Positions 33,136 to 41,959 of a stretch of DNA of 64,000 nt are shown piece after piece; the first letter of the stretch is position 1; each line of letters opens with the position of its first letter. The translations under genes and the position numbers were made by a program. The notes beneath the pieces are model-generated. The model made no database searches and was not told the DNA's origin. It was given only the letters and a program-made list of their open reading frames with translations. This stretch comes from Sphingomonas sp. SORGH_AS_0950 (lineage in GTDB: Bacteria; Pseudomonadota; Alphaproteobacteria; Sphingomonadales; Sphingomonadaceae): the NCBI RefSeq assembly GCF_030818415.1, contig NZ_JAUTAE010000001.1, forward strand, positions 746,501-810,500. The letters run 5' to 3'.

Positions 33136-34727
33136 GCGTACGGCCCTGGTGGCAGTCGGCCGTCCTCTATCAAATCTATCCCTGGTCGTTTCAGGACAGC
33201 GATGGCGACGGGATAGGGGATTTGCGCGGGATCGAGAACCGGCTCGACTATCTGGTCGAGCTGGGGGTGGATGCGATCTGGCTTTCGCCGATCTTTCCGT
33301 CACCTATGGCGGATTTCGGATATGACGTGGCCGATTATTGCGGCATCGACCCGCGCTTCGGAACGCTGGCGGATTTCGACTCGCTGCTCGCCTCGGCCCA
33401 TGCGCGCGGGTTGAAGCTGCTGCTCGACTTCGTGCCCAATCACAGTTCCGACCAGCATCCCTGGTTCGTCGAGAGCCGGGCATCGCGCGACAACCCCAAG
33501 CGCGACTGGTATATCTGGCAAGACGCCGCGCCGGACGGAGGATCGCCCAACAACTGGATCAGCGATTTCGGCGGCTCCGCCTGGACCTGGGACGCGACGA
33601 CCGGCCAATATTATTATCATGCCTTTCTGAAGGAACAGCCCGACCTCAACTGGCGCAACCCGGCGGTGCGGGCGGCGATGCTCGACGTCCTGCGCTTCTG
33701 GTTCGCGCGCGGGGTGGACGGCTTCCGGATCGACGTGTTGTGGCACATCGTCAAGCATGCCGGGTTTCCCGACAACCCGCTCAACCCGGACTGGGACCCG
33801 GCGACCGGCGAGATGAACCGGGTGTTCCAGCTTCATTCGACCGACCAGCCCGAGGTCCATGACATCGCCGCCGACATGCGCGCGATCGCCGATGCCTTTG
33901 GTCGCAAAGGTGACGACCGGGTGCTGATCGGCGAGATCTATCTGCCGGTCGAGCGACTGATGCGCTATTACGGACTGGCGGGCGAAGGCGTCCACCTGCC
34001 CTTCAATTTCCAGCTGATCGATGCGCCCTGGAATGCGCGCGGACTGGCCCGCATGATCGCGGGTTACGAGGCCGCCCTCCCCCCGGGCGGCTGGCCCAAT
34101 TGGGTGCTGGGCAATCATGACCGCCCGCGCAGCGCCACCAAGCGCGGATGCGCGCAGGCGCGGGTTGCCGCCATGCTGCTGCTGACGCTGCGCGGTACGC
34201 CGACGCTTTATTATGGCGACGAACTCGGCATGGAGAACGGCCATATCCCGCCCGATCGGGTCCGTGATCCCCGCGAGTTGCGCGAACCCGGACTGGGGCT
34301 GGGTCGTGATCCCGTCCGCACGCCGATGCCATGGGACGACAGCCCTCATGGGGGGTTCACCACCGGCGAGCCCTGGTTGCCGCTGGGCGGTGACTGGCCG
34401 CGCCGCAATGTCGCCGCCGAGTTGGAGGACCCCGCTTCGATGCTGGCGCTCCACCATGCGCTGCTGCGGCTCCGGCGCATGACGCCCGCGCTCGCCATCG
34501 GGTCGATCCGGCTGATCGAGGCGGACGGCGATGTGCTGGCCTATGAACGGGAACAGGATGGCGAGCGGCTGGTCGTAGCGCTGAACCTGGGGTCCGCCCC
34601 GGCGCCGGTCGTGCTGCCGCCGGGCGTGGCGCTGCTCTCCACTCTGCCCGGCCCACTGTCCGATGCCGATCCCACCCTGCTTCGCCCCGACGAAGGGCTG
34701 ATCCTGAAAGTCGATACCCACGCATGA
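33132..34727 (+). CDS. GH13 alpha-glucosidase-type enzyme
   Basis: 531 residues from a GTG that overlaps the GH130 stop. The alpha-amylase-family blocks are all visible: AVLYQIYPWSFQDSDGDGIG, DFVPNHSSDQHPWF, DGFRIDVLWHI with the nucleophile Asp, LIGEIYLP with the acid/base Glu, and VLGNHDRPR with the transition-state Asp. It lacks a signal peptide and so acts in the cytoplasm on small alpha-glucosides. The strings resemble oligo-1,6-glucosidase/alpha-glucosidase subfamilies; amylosucrase or trehalose synthase are less likely given length. Its stop overlaps the GT4 start by ATGA. Confidence 0.9.
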   Translation: MSVRPWWQSAVLYQIYPWSFQDSDGDGIGDLRGIENRLDYLVELGVDAIWLSPIFPSPMADFGYDVADYCGIDPRFGTLADFDSLLASAHARGLKLLLDFVPNHSSDQHPWFVESRASRDNPKRDWYIWQDAAPDGGSPNNWISDFGGSAWTWDATTGQYYYHAFLKEQPDLNWRNPAVRAAMLDVLRFWFARGVDGFRIDVLWHIVKHAGFPDNPLNPDWDPATGEMNRVFQLHSTDQPEVHDIAADMRAIADAFGRKGDDRVLIGEIYLPVERLMRYYGLAGEGVHLPFNFQLIDAPWNARGLARMIAGYEAALPPGGWPNWVLGNHDRPRSATKRGCAQARVAAMLLLTLRGTPTLYYGDELGMENGHIPPDRVRDPRELREPGLGLGRDPVRTPMPWDDSPHGGFTTGEPWLPLGGDWPRRNVAAELEDPASMLALHHALLRLRRMTPALAIGSIRLIEADGDVLAYEREQDGERLVVALNLGSAPAPVVLPPGVALLSTLPGPLSDADPTLLRPDEGLILKVDTHA

Positions 34728-35731
34728 AAATCGCCATGATCGCCCCGATTGCGTGGCGTACCCCGCCCCGCGCCTATGGCCCGTGGGAGTTGGTGACGAG
34801 CCTGTTGACCGAAGCCCTGGTCGCGCGCGGCGTCGATGTGACGCTGTTCGCCACCCAGGACAGCATCACCAAGGCCAGGCTGGCCGGGCCCGTGCCCGCC
34901 GCCTATTCGGAAGACCCGTCGATCGATGCCAAGGTCTGGGAGATGCGCCATCTCGCCGCCGTGTTCGAGCGGGCGGACGAGTTCGACCTGATCCACAATC
35001 AGGCCGATTTTCCGGCCCATGCCTTTTCGGGACTGGTCGATACGCCGATGGTCACGACGATCCATGGCTTTTCGTCCGAGCGTATCCTGCCGATGTACGC
35101 CCCCTATCAGGATCGGGTGCATTATGTCGCCATCTCGGACGCGGATCGGCACCCCGATCTGCGCTATGCCGCGACCATTCACCACGGCATTCCGATCGAG
35201 GATTTTCCCTTCGATCCAAGGGGTAGTGACGACCTCCTCTTCTTTGGTCGCATCCATCCCGACAAGGGCGCGTCGGAGGCGATCGCGACCGCGCGGGCGG
35301 CCGACCGGCGGCTGGTGATGGCCGGGATCGTACAGGATCAGGGCTATTGGGAGCGCGAGGTGCAGCCCCATGTCGATGGCGACCGGATCGTCTATCGCGG
35401 CCCCGTCGGCGGTGCGGACCGGACCGCGACGCTGGGGCAGGCCTTTGCCCTGCTGCACCTCATCAATTTCGACGAGCCCTTCGGCCTGTCGGTGGTCGAG
35501 GCCATGGCCTGCGGCACGCCGGTCATCGCCATCCGGCGGGGCTCGATGGCCGAGCTGATCGAAGACGGCGTGACCGGCTTTCTGGTCGATACGGTCGAAC
35601 AGGCGATCGAGGCGGTGGCGCGCATCGGCGAAATCGATCGGGCCGCCTGCCGCCGCGCGGCGGCGACACGCTTTTCGGTCGACCGGATGGCCGACGAATA
35701 TCTGGCGCTCTACCGCTCCATCTTGGGCTGA
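34724..35731 (+). CDS. GT4-family glycosyltransferase
   Basis: 335 residues of GT-B fold. N-terminal MKIAMIAPIAWRTPPRAYGP carries the Gly-rich first loop, DLIHNQADFP follows, and the C-terminal half has LLFFGRIHPDKGASEAI, the EX7E motif in FDEPFGLSVVEAMACGTPVI, and GSMAELIEDGVTGFL. It transfers a sugar from an activated donor; donor and acceptor are unknown. It is the third gene of the coupled GH130-GH13-GT4 unit, so it may build or extend the same glycoside those enzymes process. Its last 22 bases overlap the converging MarR gene. Confidence 0.88.
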   Translation: MKIAMIAPIAWRTPPRAYGPWELVTSLLTEALVARGVDVTLFATQDSITKARLAGPVPAAYSEDPSIDAKVWEMRHLAAVFERADEFDLIHNQADFPAHAFSGLVDTPMVTTIHGFSSERILPMYAPYQDRVHYVAISDADRHPDLRYAATIHHGIPIEDFPFDPRGSDDLLFFGRIHPDKGASEAIATARAADRRLVMAGIVQDQGYWEREVQPHVDGDRIVYRGPVGGADRTATLGQAFALLHLINFDEPFGLSVVEAMACGTPVIAIRRGSMAELIEDGVTGFLVDTVEQAIEAVARIGEIDRAACRRAAATRFSVDRMADEYLALYRSILG

Positions 35732-36180
35732 TCGCGCAGCGACAAGGCGACCGCGTCGATCCGGTGGAGCATGGCGACGAATGTCTCCAGCTCCTCCGGT
35801 TTGAAACTGGAGAATAATTGTTCCTCCAATTCCAAGGCCTTGGGTGAAACATCTGCGTAGAGTTCTCGCCCCGCATCGGTCAAGACGAGCAAGTGCGAGC
35901 GTCGGTCGCCGTCATGCGCGGTGCGGGCCAGCAAGCCGCGCCCGACCATCGCGATCGCCGCGCGCGAGACGGTGACCTTGTCCATCCGGCTGCGCTCGCA
36001 CACCGCCGACTGCGCCACCGCGCCTTCCTCCGCCACGATCGCGATCAGCCGCCATTCCGGGATCGTGAGCCCGAACAGCTGCTGATAGGCGCTGGCGATA
36101 TGGTCGCTGACTAGGTTCGAGGTGATCGACAGGCGATAGGGCAGAAAGGCGTCCAGCCGCAATTCGCGAGATCGTAACAT
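35710..36180 (-). CDS. MarR-family regulator of the homogentisate genes
   Basis: 156 residues with a MarR winged helix: LTIPEWRLIAIVAEEGAVAQ, then RSRMDKVTVSRAAIAMVGRGLLAR and the wing DRRSHLLVLTDAGREL. It is divergent from hppD with 63 bp between, so it probably binds that region and represses hppD-hmgA-maiA until a pathway intermediate appears. The ligand is inferred. Its 3' end overlaps the GT4 gene by 22 bp. Confidence 0.87.
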   Translation of the reverse strand: MLRSRELRLDAFLPYRLSITSNLVSDHIASAYQQLFGLTIPEWRLIAIVAEEGAVAQSAVCERSRMDKVTVSRAAIAMVGRGLLARTAHDGDRRSHLLVLTDAGRELYADVSPKALELEEQLFSSFKPEELETFVAMLHRIDAVALSLRDQPKMER

Positions 36181-36209
36181 TTGACACCAATTCTCCGGTC
36201 TGCGATTTA
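36181..36209 (+). promoter_or_regulatory. Candidate promoter of hppD
   Basis: TTGACA at 36181-36186 directly abuts the MarR start codon; 17 bases later stands GATTTA (36204-36209), a weak -10. AGGAG follows at 36230-36234 before the ATG at 36244. The perfect -35 in the short divergent region makes this the likely hppD promoter and places the MarR operator over it. Confidence 0.5.
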
Positions 36210-36243
36210 GTCTCCAACGTTACTGGATCAGGAGTTGGACGTC

Positions 36244-37305
36244 ATGGCAACCACCCCGAACAATCCGCTGGGCCTCGACGGCTTCGCTTTCTGCGAATTC
36301 ACGACCCCCGAACCCGACATGCTGGCGCGCCAGTTCGACATGATGGGCTTCGTCCCCACCCATCGTCACCCCACCAAGGCGATCACCCGCTACAAGCAGG
36401 GGCGCATCACCCTGCTCCTCAACGCCGAGGCCGAAGGCCAGGCCGCCGAGTTCCGCAGCGAGCACGGCCCCTCGGCCAGCGGCATGGGCTTTTACGTGGC
36501 CGATCCGGCGGAGGCGTTCGACCATGCGGTGAAGGGCGGCGCGGTGCCGGTCGACGCGGCACGCGGCTGCCTGAACCCGGACGCCCGGGCGATCGAGGGG
36601 ATTGGCGGCAGCTATCTCTATCTGGTCAAGGCGGGCGACGACCTGTTCGCCAACTGGACCGAGGTGGCGGGCTGGCAGCAGGCGGAGGCCGAGAACAATG
36701 TCGGGCTCGACCTGCTCGATCATCTGACCCACAATGTCCGTCGCGGCGAGATGCGGACCTGGTCGGGCTTCTATTCCAAGCTGTTCGGTTTCGAGGAACA
36801 GAAATATTTCGACATCAAGGGCAAGGCGACCGGGCTGTTCAGCCAGGCGATGATCGCCCCCGACAAGGCGATCCGCATCCCGCTGAACGAGAGCCAGGAC
36901 GAGAAGAGCCAGATCGAGGAATTCATTCGCGAATATAATGGCGAAGGCATCCAGCATCTCGCGCTGACCACCGACGATATCTACGAGACCGTCGAAAAGC
37001 TGCGCGCGCGCGGCGTCCGGTTGCAGGACACGATCGAGACCTATTACGAACTGGTCGACAAGCGCGTGCCCGGCCATGGCGAGGACCTGGAACGGCTGAA
37101 GCGCAACCGCATCCTGATCGACGGCAATGTCGGGGAAGAGGGCATCCTGCTCCAGATCTTCACCGAGAATATGATCGGCCCGATCTTCTTCGAGATCATC
37201 CAGCGCAAGGGCAATGAGGGCTTTGGCAACGGCAATTTCCAGGCGCTGTTCGAGAGCATCGAACTCGACCAGATCCGTCGCGGGGTGATTACGGTCGACG
37301 CCTGA
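36244..37305 (+). CDS. hppD: 4-hydroxyphenylpyruvate dioxygenase
   Basis: 353 residues, two vicinal-oxygen-chelate halves. The C-terminal half carries the iron ligands: His in LDHLTHNV, His in GIQHLALTTDD, and Glu in LLQIFTEN. The end FFEIIQRKGNEGFGNGNFQALF and SIELDQIRRGVI is typical of HPPD. It converts 4-hydroxyphenylpyruvate to homogentisate in tyrosine breakdown. CAGGAG lies nine bases before the ATG. Followed by hmgA, maiA and a Rieske protein. Confidence 0.95.
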   Translation: MATTPNNPLGLDGFAFCEFTTPEPDMLARQFDMMGFVPTHRHPTKAITRYKQGRITLLLNAEAEGQAAEFRSEHGPSASGMGFYVADPAEAFDHAVKGGAVPVDAARGCLNPDARAIEGIGGSYLYLVKAGDDLFANWTEVAGWQQAEAENNVGLDLLDHLTHNVRRGEMRTWSGFYSKLFGFEEQKYFDIKGKATGLFSQAMIAPDKAIRIPLNESQDEKSQIEEFIREYNGEGIQHLALTTDDIYETVEKLRARGVRLQDTIETYYELVDKRVPGHGEDLERLKRNRILIDGNVGEEGILLQIFTENMIGPIFFEIIQRKGNEGFGNGNFQALFESIELDQIRRGVITVDA

Positions 37306-37332
37306 CCAGGATCGACCGGCTGGCACGGTGGG

Positions 37333-37376
37333 GCCACGCCACAGGGGCGCGGCTTCGCCGTGACCGACGGCGTGGC
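37333..37376 (+). promoter_or_regulatory. Inverted repeat between hppD and hmgA
   Basis: GCCACGCC (37333-37340) and GGCGTGGC (37369-37376) are perfect inverse copies separated by 28 bases. The transcript could form a hairpin between hppD and hmgA, perhaps affecting processing or read-through. No T-run follows, so it is not a typical terminator. Confidence 0.35.
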
Positions 37377-37407
37377 GGGTAGGAGTGCCCGGACAAAGGA
37401 GAGGATC

Positions 37408-38697
37408 ATGAACGAGACGGCAACCCCGCGCTACATCCCCGGCTTCGGCAACCACATCGCGACCGAGGCGGTCCCCGGCGCGCTCCCCATCGGCCGCAAT
37501 TCGCCGCAGCGCCCCGCCTTCGGCCTCTATGCCGAGCAACTGTCGGGCACCGCCTTTACCGCGCCGCGTCACGAAAACCGCCGTTCCTGGCTCTATCGCC
37601 TGCGCCCGACCGCCGAGCATCCGCCCTATCGGCCCTATGACGGCGCGCCGCGTTTCGCGGCCGGCACCAGCGACGCCCCCCTGCCCCCCAACCGGCTGCG
37701 CTGGGACCCGGCACCGATGCCGCCCGCCGGGACGGACTGGCTGGACGGCATGACGACGATGCTCGCCAATCGCGACCCCGCCGACCTGGAGGGCGTCGCG
37801 GTGCATGTCTATGCCTGCAACCGCGACATGGCGCGGGTCTTCGTCGACGCCGATGGCGAGCTGGTCTTCCTGCCGCAATCGGGGCGCCTGACGATCCTGA
37901 CCGAACTGGGCCGGATCGACATCGCGCCCGGCCAGATCGCGCTGGTGCCGCGCGGCGTGCGCTTCCGCATCGAGTTGCCCGATGGCGAAGCGTCCGGCTA
38001 TGTCGCCGAGAACCATGGCAGCCTGTTCCGGCTGCCCGACCTGGGACCGATCGGCGCCAACGGCCTGGGCAATCCACGCGATTTCGAGACGCCCGTCGCC
38101 TGGTTCGAGGATCGCGACGAGCCCACCCAGGTCGTCCAGAAATTCCTCGGCTCGCTCTGGACGATGACGCTCGGCCACAGCCCGCTCGACGTGGTGTCCT
38201 GGCACGGCAATCTGGCGCCGTGGCGGTACGATCTGTCGCGCTTCAATACGATCAACACGGTCAGCTTCGACCATCCCGATCCGTCGATCTTCACCCTGCT
38301 GACCTCGCCCAGCGACGTGCCCGGCCGGGCCAATGCCGATCTCGTGCTGTTTCCGCCACGCTGGATGGTTGCGGAGGATAGCTTCCGTCCGCCCTGGTTC
38401 CACCGCAACGTCATGTCGGAGGCGATGGGCCTCATCACCGGCGCCTATGATGCCAAGGCGGAAGGCTTTCGCCCCGGCGGGCTGTCGCTGCACAATCTGA
38501 TGGCGGGGCACGGCCCCGACCTCGCCAGCTGGCAGGCGGCGAGCGCGGCCGACCTCAAGCCGCACCGGATCGAGGGGACGATGGCGTTCATGGTGGAAAG
38601 CTGCTGGCCCTATCGGCCCACCACCCATGCCCTGTCGCATGCGCAGCTCGACTATGACGCGGTGTGGAAGGACTTCCCCAAGGCCCGGCTGCCATGA
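37408..38697 (+). CDS. hmgA: Homogentisate 1,2-dioxygenase
   Basis: 429 residues. Family strings: [26 protein letters not shown] (in pieces), [31 protein letters not shown] and [15 protein letters not shown]; the last contains iron-ligand histidine and glutamate region. It opens the homogentisate ring to maleylacetoacetate. AAGGAGAGG stands before the ATG. The maiA start overlaps its stop by ATGA. Confidence 0.95.
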   Translation: MNETATPRYIPGFGNHIATEAVPGALPIGRNSPQRPAFGLYAEQLSGTAFTAPRHENRRSWLYRLRPTAEHPPYRPYDGAPRFAAGTSDAPLPPNRLRWDPAPMPPAGTDWLDGMTTMLANRDPADLEGVAVHVYACNRDMARVFVDADGELVFLPQSGRLTILTELGRIDIAPGQIALVPRGVRFRIELPDGEASGYVAENHGSLFRLPDLGPIGANGLGNPRDFETPVAWFEDRDEPTQVVQKFLGSLWTMTLGHSPLDVVSWHGNLAPWRYDLSRFNTINTVSFDHPDPSIFTLLTSPSDVPGRANADLVLFPPRWMVAEDSFRPPWFHRNVMSEAMGLITGAYDAKAEGFRPGGLSLHNLMAGHGPDLASWQAASAADLKPHRIEGTMAFMVESCWPYRPTTHALSHAQLDYDAVWKDFPKARLP

Positions 38698-39326
38698 GCC
38701 TGACGCTCCACGGCTATTGGCGGTCGAGCGCGGCCTATCGCGTCCGGCTGGCGCTGGCGCTGAAGGGCCTCTCCTATGACAGCGTGTCGCACGACCTGCG
38801 GACGGGGGCGCAGCGGGCGGAGGCGTATCGCGCGCTGCAACCGCAAGGGCTGGTGCCGGTGCTGGACGGCCCGGACGGCGCGCTGATCCAGAGCCCGGCG
38901 ATCCTCGAATGGCTGGAGGAGCGCTATCCCGATCCGCCGCTGCTTCCCGCCGATCCGGCTGGCCGCGCGGTGGTGCGCGCCATGGCGGCGATCGTCGCGT
39001 GCGACATCCATCCGATCAACAATCTGCGCGTCCTGACGATGCTTCGCCAAGACATGATGGCCGATGACGACGCGGTCCGGCGCTGGATCGCCCACTGGAT
39101 CGCGGAGGGCTTTGCCGCGCTGGAGAAGCTGATCGCGCGGCATGGGCGCGGCTATGCCTATGGCGATACCCCGACGCTGGCCGACTGCCATGTCCTGCCA
39201 CAGGTCTATAACGCCGAGCGGTTCACGGTCGACCTCAGCCCCTACCCGCATCTGGCCGCCGCGGCCGACCGGCTGCGACGCCGCACCCCCGAAGCCGCGC
39301 CCGAGGCGCAGGAGGACGCGGGATGA
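38694..39326 (+). CDS. maiA: Maleylacetoacetate isomerase (zeta-class GST)
   Basis: 210 residues with thioredoxin-like N domain: [21 protein letters not shown], where SSxxxRVR is the zeta-GST glutathione site (the usual Cys after SS is Ala here, as in many bacteria), then QGLVPVLDG and [16 protein letters not shown]. The C domain has [11 protein letters not shown] and [20 protein letters not shown]. It isomerises maleylacetoacetate to fumarylacetoacetate using glutathione. Coupled to hmgA and to the Rieske gene by ATGA overlaps. Confidence 0.92.
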   Translation: MSLTLHGYWRSSAAYRVRLALALKGLSYDSVSHDLRTGAQRAEAYRALQPQGLVPVLDGPDGALIQSPAILEWLEERYPDPPLLPADPAGRAVVRAMAAIVACDIHPINNLRVLTMLRQDMMADDDAVRRWIAHWIAEGFAALEKLIARHGRGYAYGDTPTLADCHVLPQVYNAERFTVDLSPYPHLAAAADRLRRRTPEAAPEAQEDAG

Positions 39327-39682
39327 GCGAGGAACGGCTGGCCGCCACCCCGGCGGGAATCACGCTCGGCCCACTGGAGACGATCGCGGACGGCGCGGCG
39401 CGCAACTTCGTGATCCAGATGCGCGCCGGACGTTTCCACGGCTTCGTCGTCCGGCGTGGCGCCATGGTGCATGGCTATGTCGACCGCTGCCCGCATATGG
39501 GCCTGCCGTTGGCGCAGGAACTCGATGCCTATCTGACGCCCGGCGGCGAGCGCATCGCCTGTTCATGGCACGGCGCGCTGTTCGCGGTCGAGGACGGGCA
39601 TTGCCTGGGCGGCCCCTGCATGGGGCAGGCGCTCACCCCCTGGCCGGTCGCCGTCTGCGACGGAAAGATCGTCACGGAATAG
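39323..39682 (+). CDS. Rieske [2Fe-2S] ferredoxin-like protein
   Basis: 119 residues. The Rieske cluster ligands are C56-x-H58 in DRCPHMGLPL and C80-x-x-H83 in ACSWHGALF. It has no oxygenase catalytic domain, so it is a free-standing ferredoxin-like protein. It is coupled to maiA, which ties it to homogentisate breakdown, but no step in that pathway is known to need an electron carrier. It may serve another dioxygenase, or repair of HppD or HmgA iron; both are guesses. It overlaps the converging SGNH gene by 11 bp. Confidence 0.85.
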   Translation: MSEERLAATPAGITLGPLETIADGAARNFVIQMRAGRFHGFVVRRGAMVHGYVDRCPHMGLPLAQELDAYLTPGGERIACSWHGALFAVEDGHCLGGPCMGQALTPWPVAVCDGKIVTE

Positions 39683-40568
39683 CCTGCGTCAGCTCGGCCT
39701 GGGCGATGGCCTGCAACCGGCCGACCACGCGCGGGTCGAGGCCCAGATCGCGCCCCGCCCGCTCCTGCTCGCCCAGTCGCCGGACGTCGTAGCCGGTCAC
39801 TTTTCCGAACACGACCAGCGCCTCCAGATAATAGCCCGCCGCGCTGGCATGATACTGGTCCCAGGTCCACAAATCGACCTGACCATAGGCAATGCCGTCA
39901 TAGGGGTTGGGATCGGCCACCCGGTCGCGCCATGCCCGGTTCCAGGCCTGCCCCACCGGGATCGCCCCCGCGATCTCCGGATTGCGACGCAGGGCATAGG
40001 CATTGCCCGCCGCCAGATCGTCCGCCATCGCGTCGATCGGCTTGCCCCGCCACGGACTTGGGGTGCGATAGGTCAGGTCGGCGCGGCTCCAGGTGGTGAC
40101 CAGTTCGATGCGGACGCGCGGATTGGCGCGACGGAGCATCGACGCGATCAGCCCCGCCGCCTCGGCATGGCGGGTCGGATCGCCGGGGCGCTGCGCATCG
40201 AGCGTGCTGTAATCCTGGAGGATCACGACATCCCAGCGCCCATCGATCTCGCGCCGTTTCTGCTCGTAATGGAACGCCAGGTCCTTGCCCGGCGAGGTCT
40301 CCAGACTGACCGTCCAGTTCTGCCCCGCCTCCTCGGCAAAGGTCTTGAACAGCGCGGGCACGCCGCCGATCCCCTCATTGTTGAGATCGCGGACCAGATC
40401 GGGGCGATAGCGCATGACCGGCGAGTGGGCGCCGAAGGTGAAGCTGTTGCCGACGAACAGGATCGTCTCCGCCCGGACCGGCAGAGCCGCCGTGCCCGCC
40501 AAGAACGCCGTCAGCGCCACACTCCATCGCCGCCATGCCTTCACGTCCGCCATCTCCCGCCGTTGCAT
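39672..40568 (-). CDS. Secreted SGNH-type hydrolase-like protein
   Basis: 298 residues with a signal peptide (VALTAFLAGTAALPVRA). The first block, TILFVGNSFTFGAHSP, has the GNS(F) variant of the GDSL nucleophile motif, VVILQDYS follows, and the last block WDQYHASAAGYYLEALVVF supplies the Asp-x-x-His dyad. This fits an exported esterase or related SGNH hydrolase; the substrate is unknown. The ATG at 40568 is chosen for the AAGG before it; the ATG at 40553 is possible. Convergent with the Rieske gene. Confidence 0.75.
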   Translation of the reverse strand: MQRREMADVKAWRRWSVALTAFLAGTAALPVRAETILFVGNSFTFGAHSPVMRYRPDLVRDLNNEGIGGVPALFKTFAEEAGQNWTVSLETSPGKDLAFHYEQKRREIDGRWDVVILQDYSTLDAQRPGDPTRHAEAAGLIASMLRRANPRVRIELVTTWSRADLTYRTPSPWRGKPIDAMADDLAAGNAYALRRNPEIAGAIPVGQAWNRAWRDRVADPNPYDGIAYGQVDLWTWDQYHASAAGYYLEALVVFGKVTGYDVRRLGEQERAGRDLGLDPRVVGRLQAIAQAELTQAIP

Positions 40569-40624
40569 CCGCCACCTTGGCCGAACCGACGCCGCCCCGG
40601 CAAGCCGTCTTGCGGAAACGCCCG

Positions 40625-40643
40625 ATATACCCTATACCCCTAT
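40625..40643 (+). promoter_or_regulatory. Candidate operator of the metal-responsive repressor
   Basis: ATATACCCTATACCCCTAT directly upstream of the repressor gene is a tandem TATACCC(C) array, similar to the AT-flanked C-runs that FrmR/RcnR/CsoR-family repressors bind. It ends six bases before the start codon. Binding is inferred. Confidence 0.5.
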
Positions 40644-40648
40644 GCGTT

Positions 40649-40924
40649 ATGGCGCATGTCACCACCAGCAAGGAAAAGATCGTCGCGCGCGTCCGCCGCA
40701 TCGCGGGGCAGGTCGCGGCGATCGAGCGATCGGTGACGGCGGATGCCGATTGTGCCGAGACGCTTCATCTGGTGGCGGCGGTGCGGGGTGCGGTGGCCGG
40801 GTTGATGGACGAGCTGGTCGAGGATCATCTCCACGCGCATGTCGCCGCCCCCGATCTGGGCGACGCCGAGCGGACCGCCGCCGCCACCGAGCTGGCCAAG
40901 CTGCTTCGCCGCCATTTCCGCTGA
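40649..40924 (+). CDS. FrmR/RcnR-family metal-responsive repressor (DmeR-like)
   Basis: 91 residues, all-helical CsoR/RcnR fold: KEKIVARVRRIAGQVAAIERSV at the N terminus (in pieces), then ADCAETLHLVAAVRGAVAGLMDELVEDHLHAHV, which holds the conserved Cys in DADC and His residues in EDHLHAH expected for metal or aldehyde sensing. It lies 40 bp before a DmeF-like cation exporter, so a Ni/Co-responsive DmeR role is most likely; a formaldehyde-responsive FrmR is less likely as no FrmA gene is near. Confidence 0.82.
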   Translation: MAHVTTSKEKIVARVRRIAGQVAAIERSVTADADCAETLHLVAAVRGAVAGLMDELVEDHLHAHVAAPDLGDAERTAAATELAKLLRRHFR

Positions 40925-40964
40925 GTTCCCATCCCGTGACCCGATGCTGCCGAAGGACCCGACC

Positions 40965-41924
40965 GTGACCGCCCACAGCCATGATTATTTGGGCCATGCC
41001 CATGACGAGAATGCCCGGCGGACGCGGGCGGTCGTCTGGCTATCGGCCGGAATGATGGTCGCGGAGATCGTCGCGGGCTATCTGACCGGATCGATGGCGT
41101 TGCTGGCGGACGGCTTTCACATGGCGACGCATGTCGGCGCGCTGGGGATCGCCGCGCTCGCCTATTCCTATGCCAAGAAGCATGTCGCCAATCCCCGTTA
41201 CAGCTGGGGCACGGGCAAGGTCGGCGAACTGGCGGGGTTCGGATCGGCCATGGTGCTGGGCATCGTGTCGCTGGGCATCGCCTATGAGTCCGTCGTCCGG
41301 CTGGGCGATCCGCATCCGGTCGCGTTTCGCGATGCCATATTGGTCGCGGTGCTGGGCCTGGCGATCAACCTGATCAGCGCGTGGATGCTGGCCGGTGGGC
41401 ACGGGCATGATCACGGACACGGGCACAGCCATGGGCATGGGCATGGGCATGGGCATGACCACGGCCATCATCACGGGCATCATCACGGCCATGCCCATGA
41501 CCGGCATGGCGGCGACACCAATATGCGCGCGGCCTATATCCATATCCTTGCCGATGCGCTGACCTCGGTCATGGCAATCGTCGCGCTGGTCGCGGGCCGC
41601 TATCTGGGTTGGGTCTGGCTCGACCCGGCGGTCGGCCTGTTGGGCGCGCTGGTCATCGCCAACTGGGCGGTCGGGCTGATGCGACAGGCCTCGGCCGTGC
41701 TGCTCGACGCTGCCGATCCCAAGCTGGCCGCCGAAGTGCGCGAGCGGATCGAGGCGTCCGGCGATACGCGCATCCATGACTTCCATATCTGGCGGATCGG
41801 CCCGACCGCCCATGCCGTCGTCCTGTCGATCGAGGGGATCGGCACCACGCTGGACTGTGCGGAGGTCTATCGCCGCCTGGATGGCATGCCCGCAGTCGGC
41901 CATGTGACCATCGAAATCCGGTAA
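40965..41924 (+). CDS. dmeF: Cation-diffusion-facilitator exporter, DmeF-like
   Basis: 319 residues from the GTG at 40965, chosen for AAGGA seven bases upstream and because HSHDYLGHAHDENARRTR is the DmeF N terminus; the ATG at 40944 is the alternative. Six membrane segments: the metal site HxxxD is in LLADGFHMATHV and HILADALTSV. Between them lies a long His-rich cytoplasmic loop, a run of GH, HD and HH dipeptides of about 40 residues. It exports Ni or Co from the cytoplasm in exchange for protons. Partner repressor lies directly upstream. Confidence 0.88.
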   Translation: MTAHSHDYLGHAHDENARRTRAVVWLSAGMMVAEIVAGYLTGSMALLADGFHMATHVGALGIAALAYSYAKKHVANPRYSWGTGKVGELAGFGSAMVLGIVSLGIAYESVVRLGDPHPVAFRDAILVAVLGLAINLISAWMLAGGHGHDHGHGHSHGHGHGHGHDHGHHHGHHHGHAHDRHGGDTNMRAAYIHILADALTSVMAIVALVAGRYLGWVWLDPAVGLLGALVIANWAVGLMRQASAVLLDAADPKLAAEVRERIEASGDTRIHDFHIWRIGPTAHAVVLSIEGIGTTLDCAEVYRRLDGMPAVGHVTIEIR

Positions 41925-41959
41925 CGCTTCGTTGAAGCCATTCTGCTAAAGCGCTGTCC

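Noticed and set aside
41400..41520. Short tandem GGGCAT/GGCCAT repeats, first seen as a DNA repeat array
   Set aside because: They simply encode the His-Gly loop of the cation exporter and keep the reading frame.
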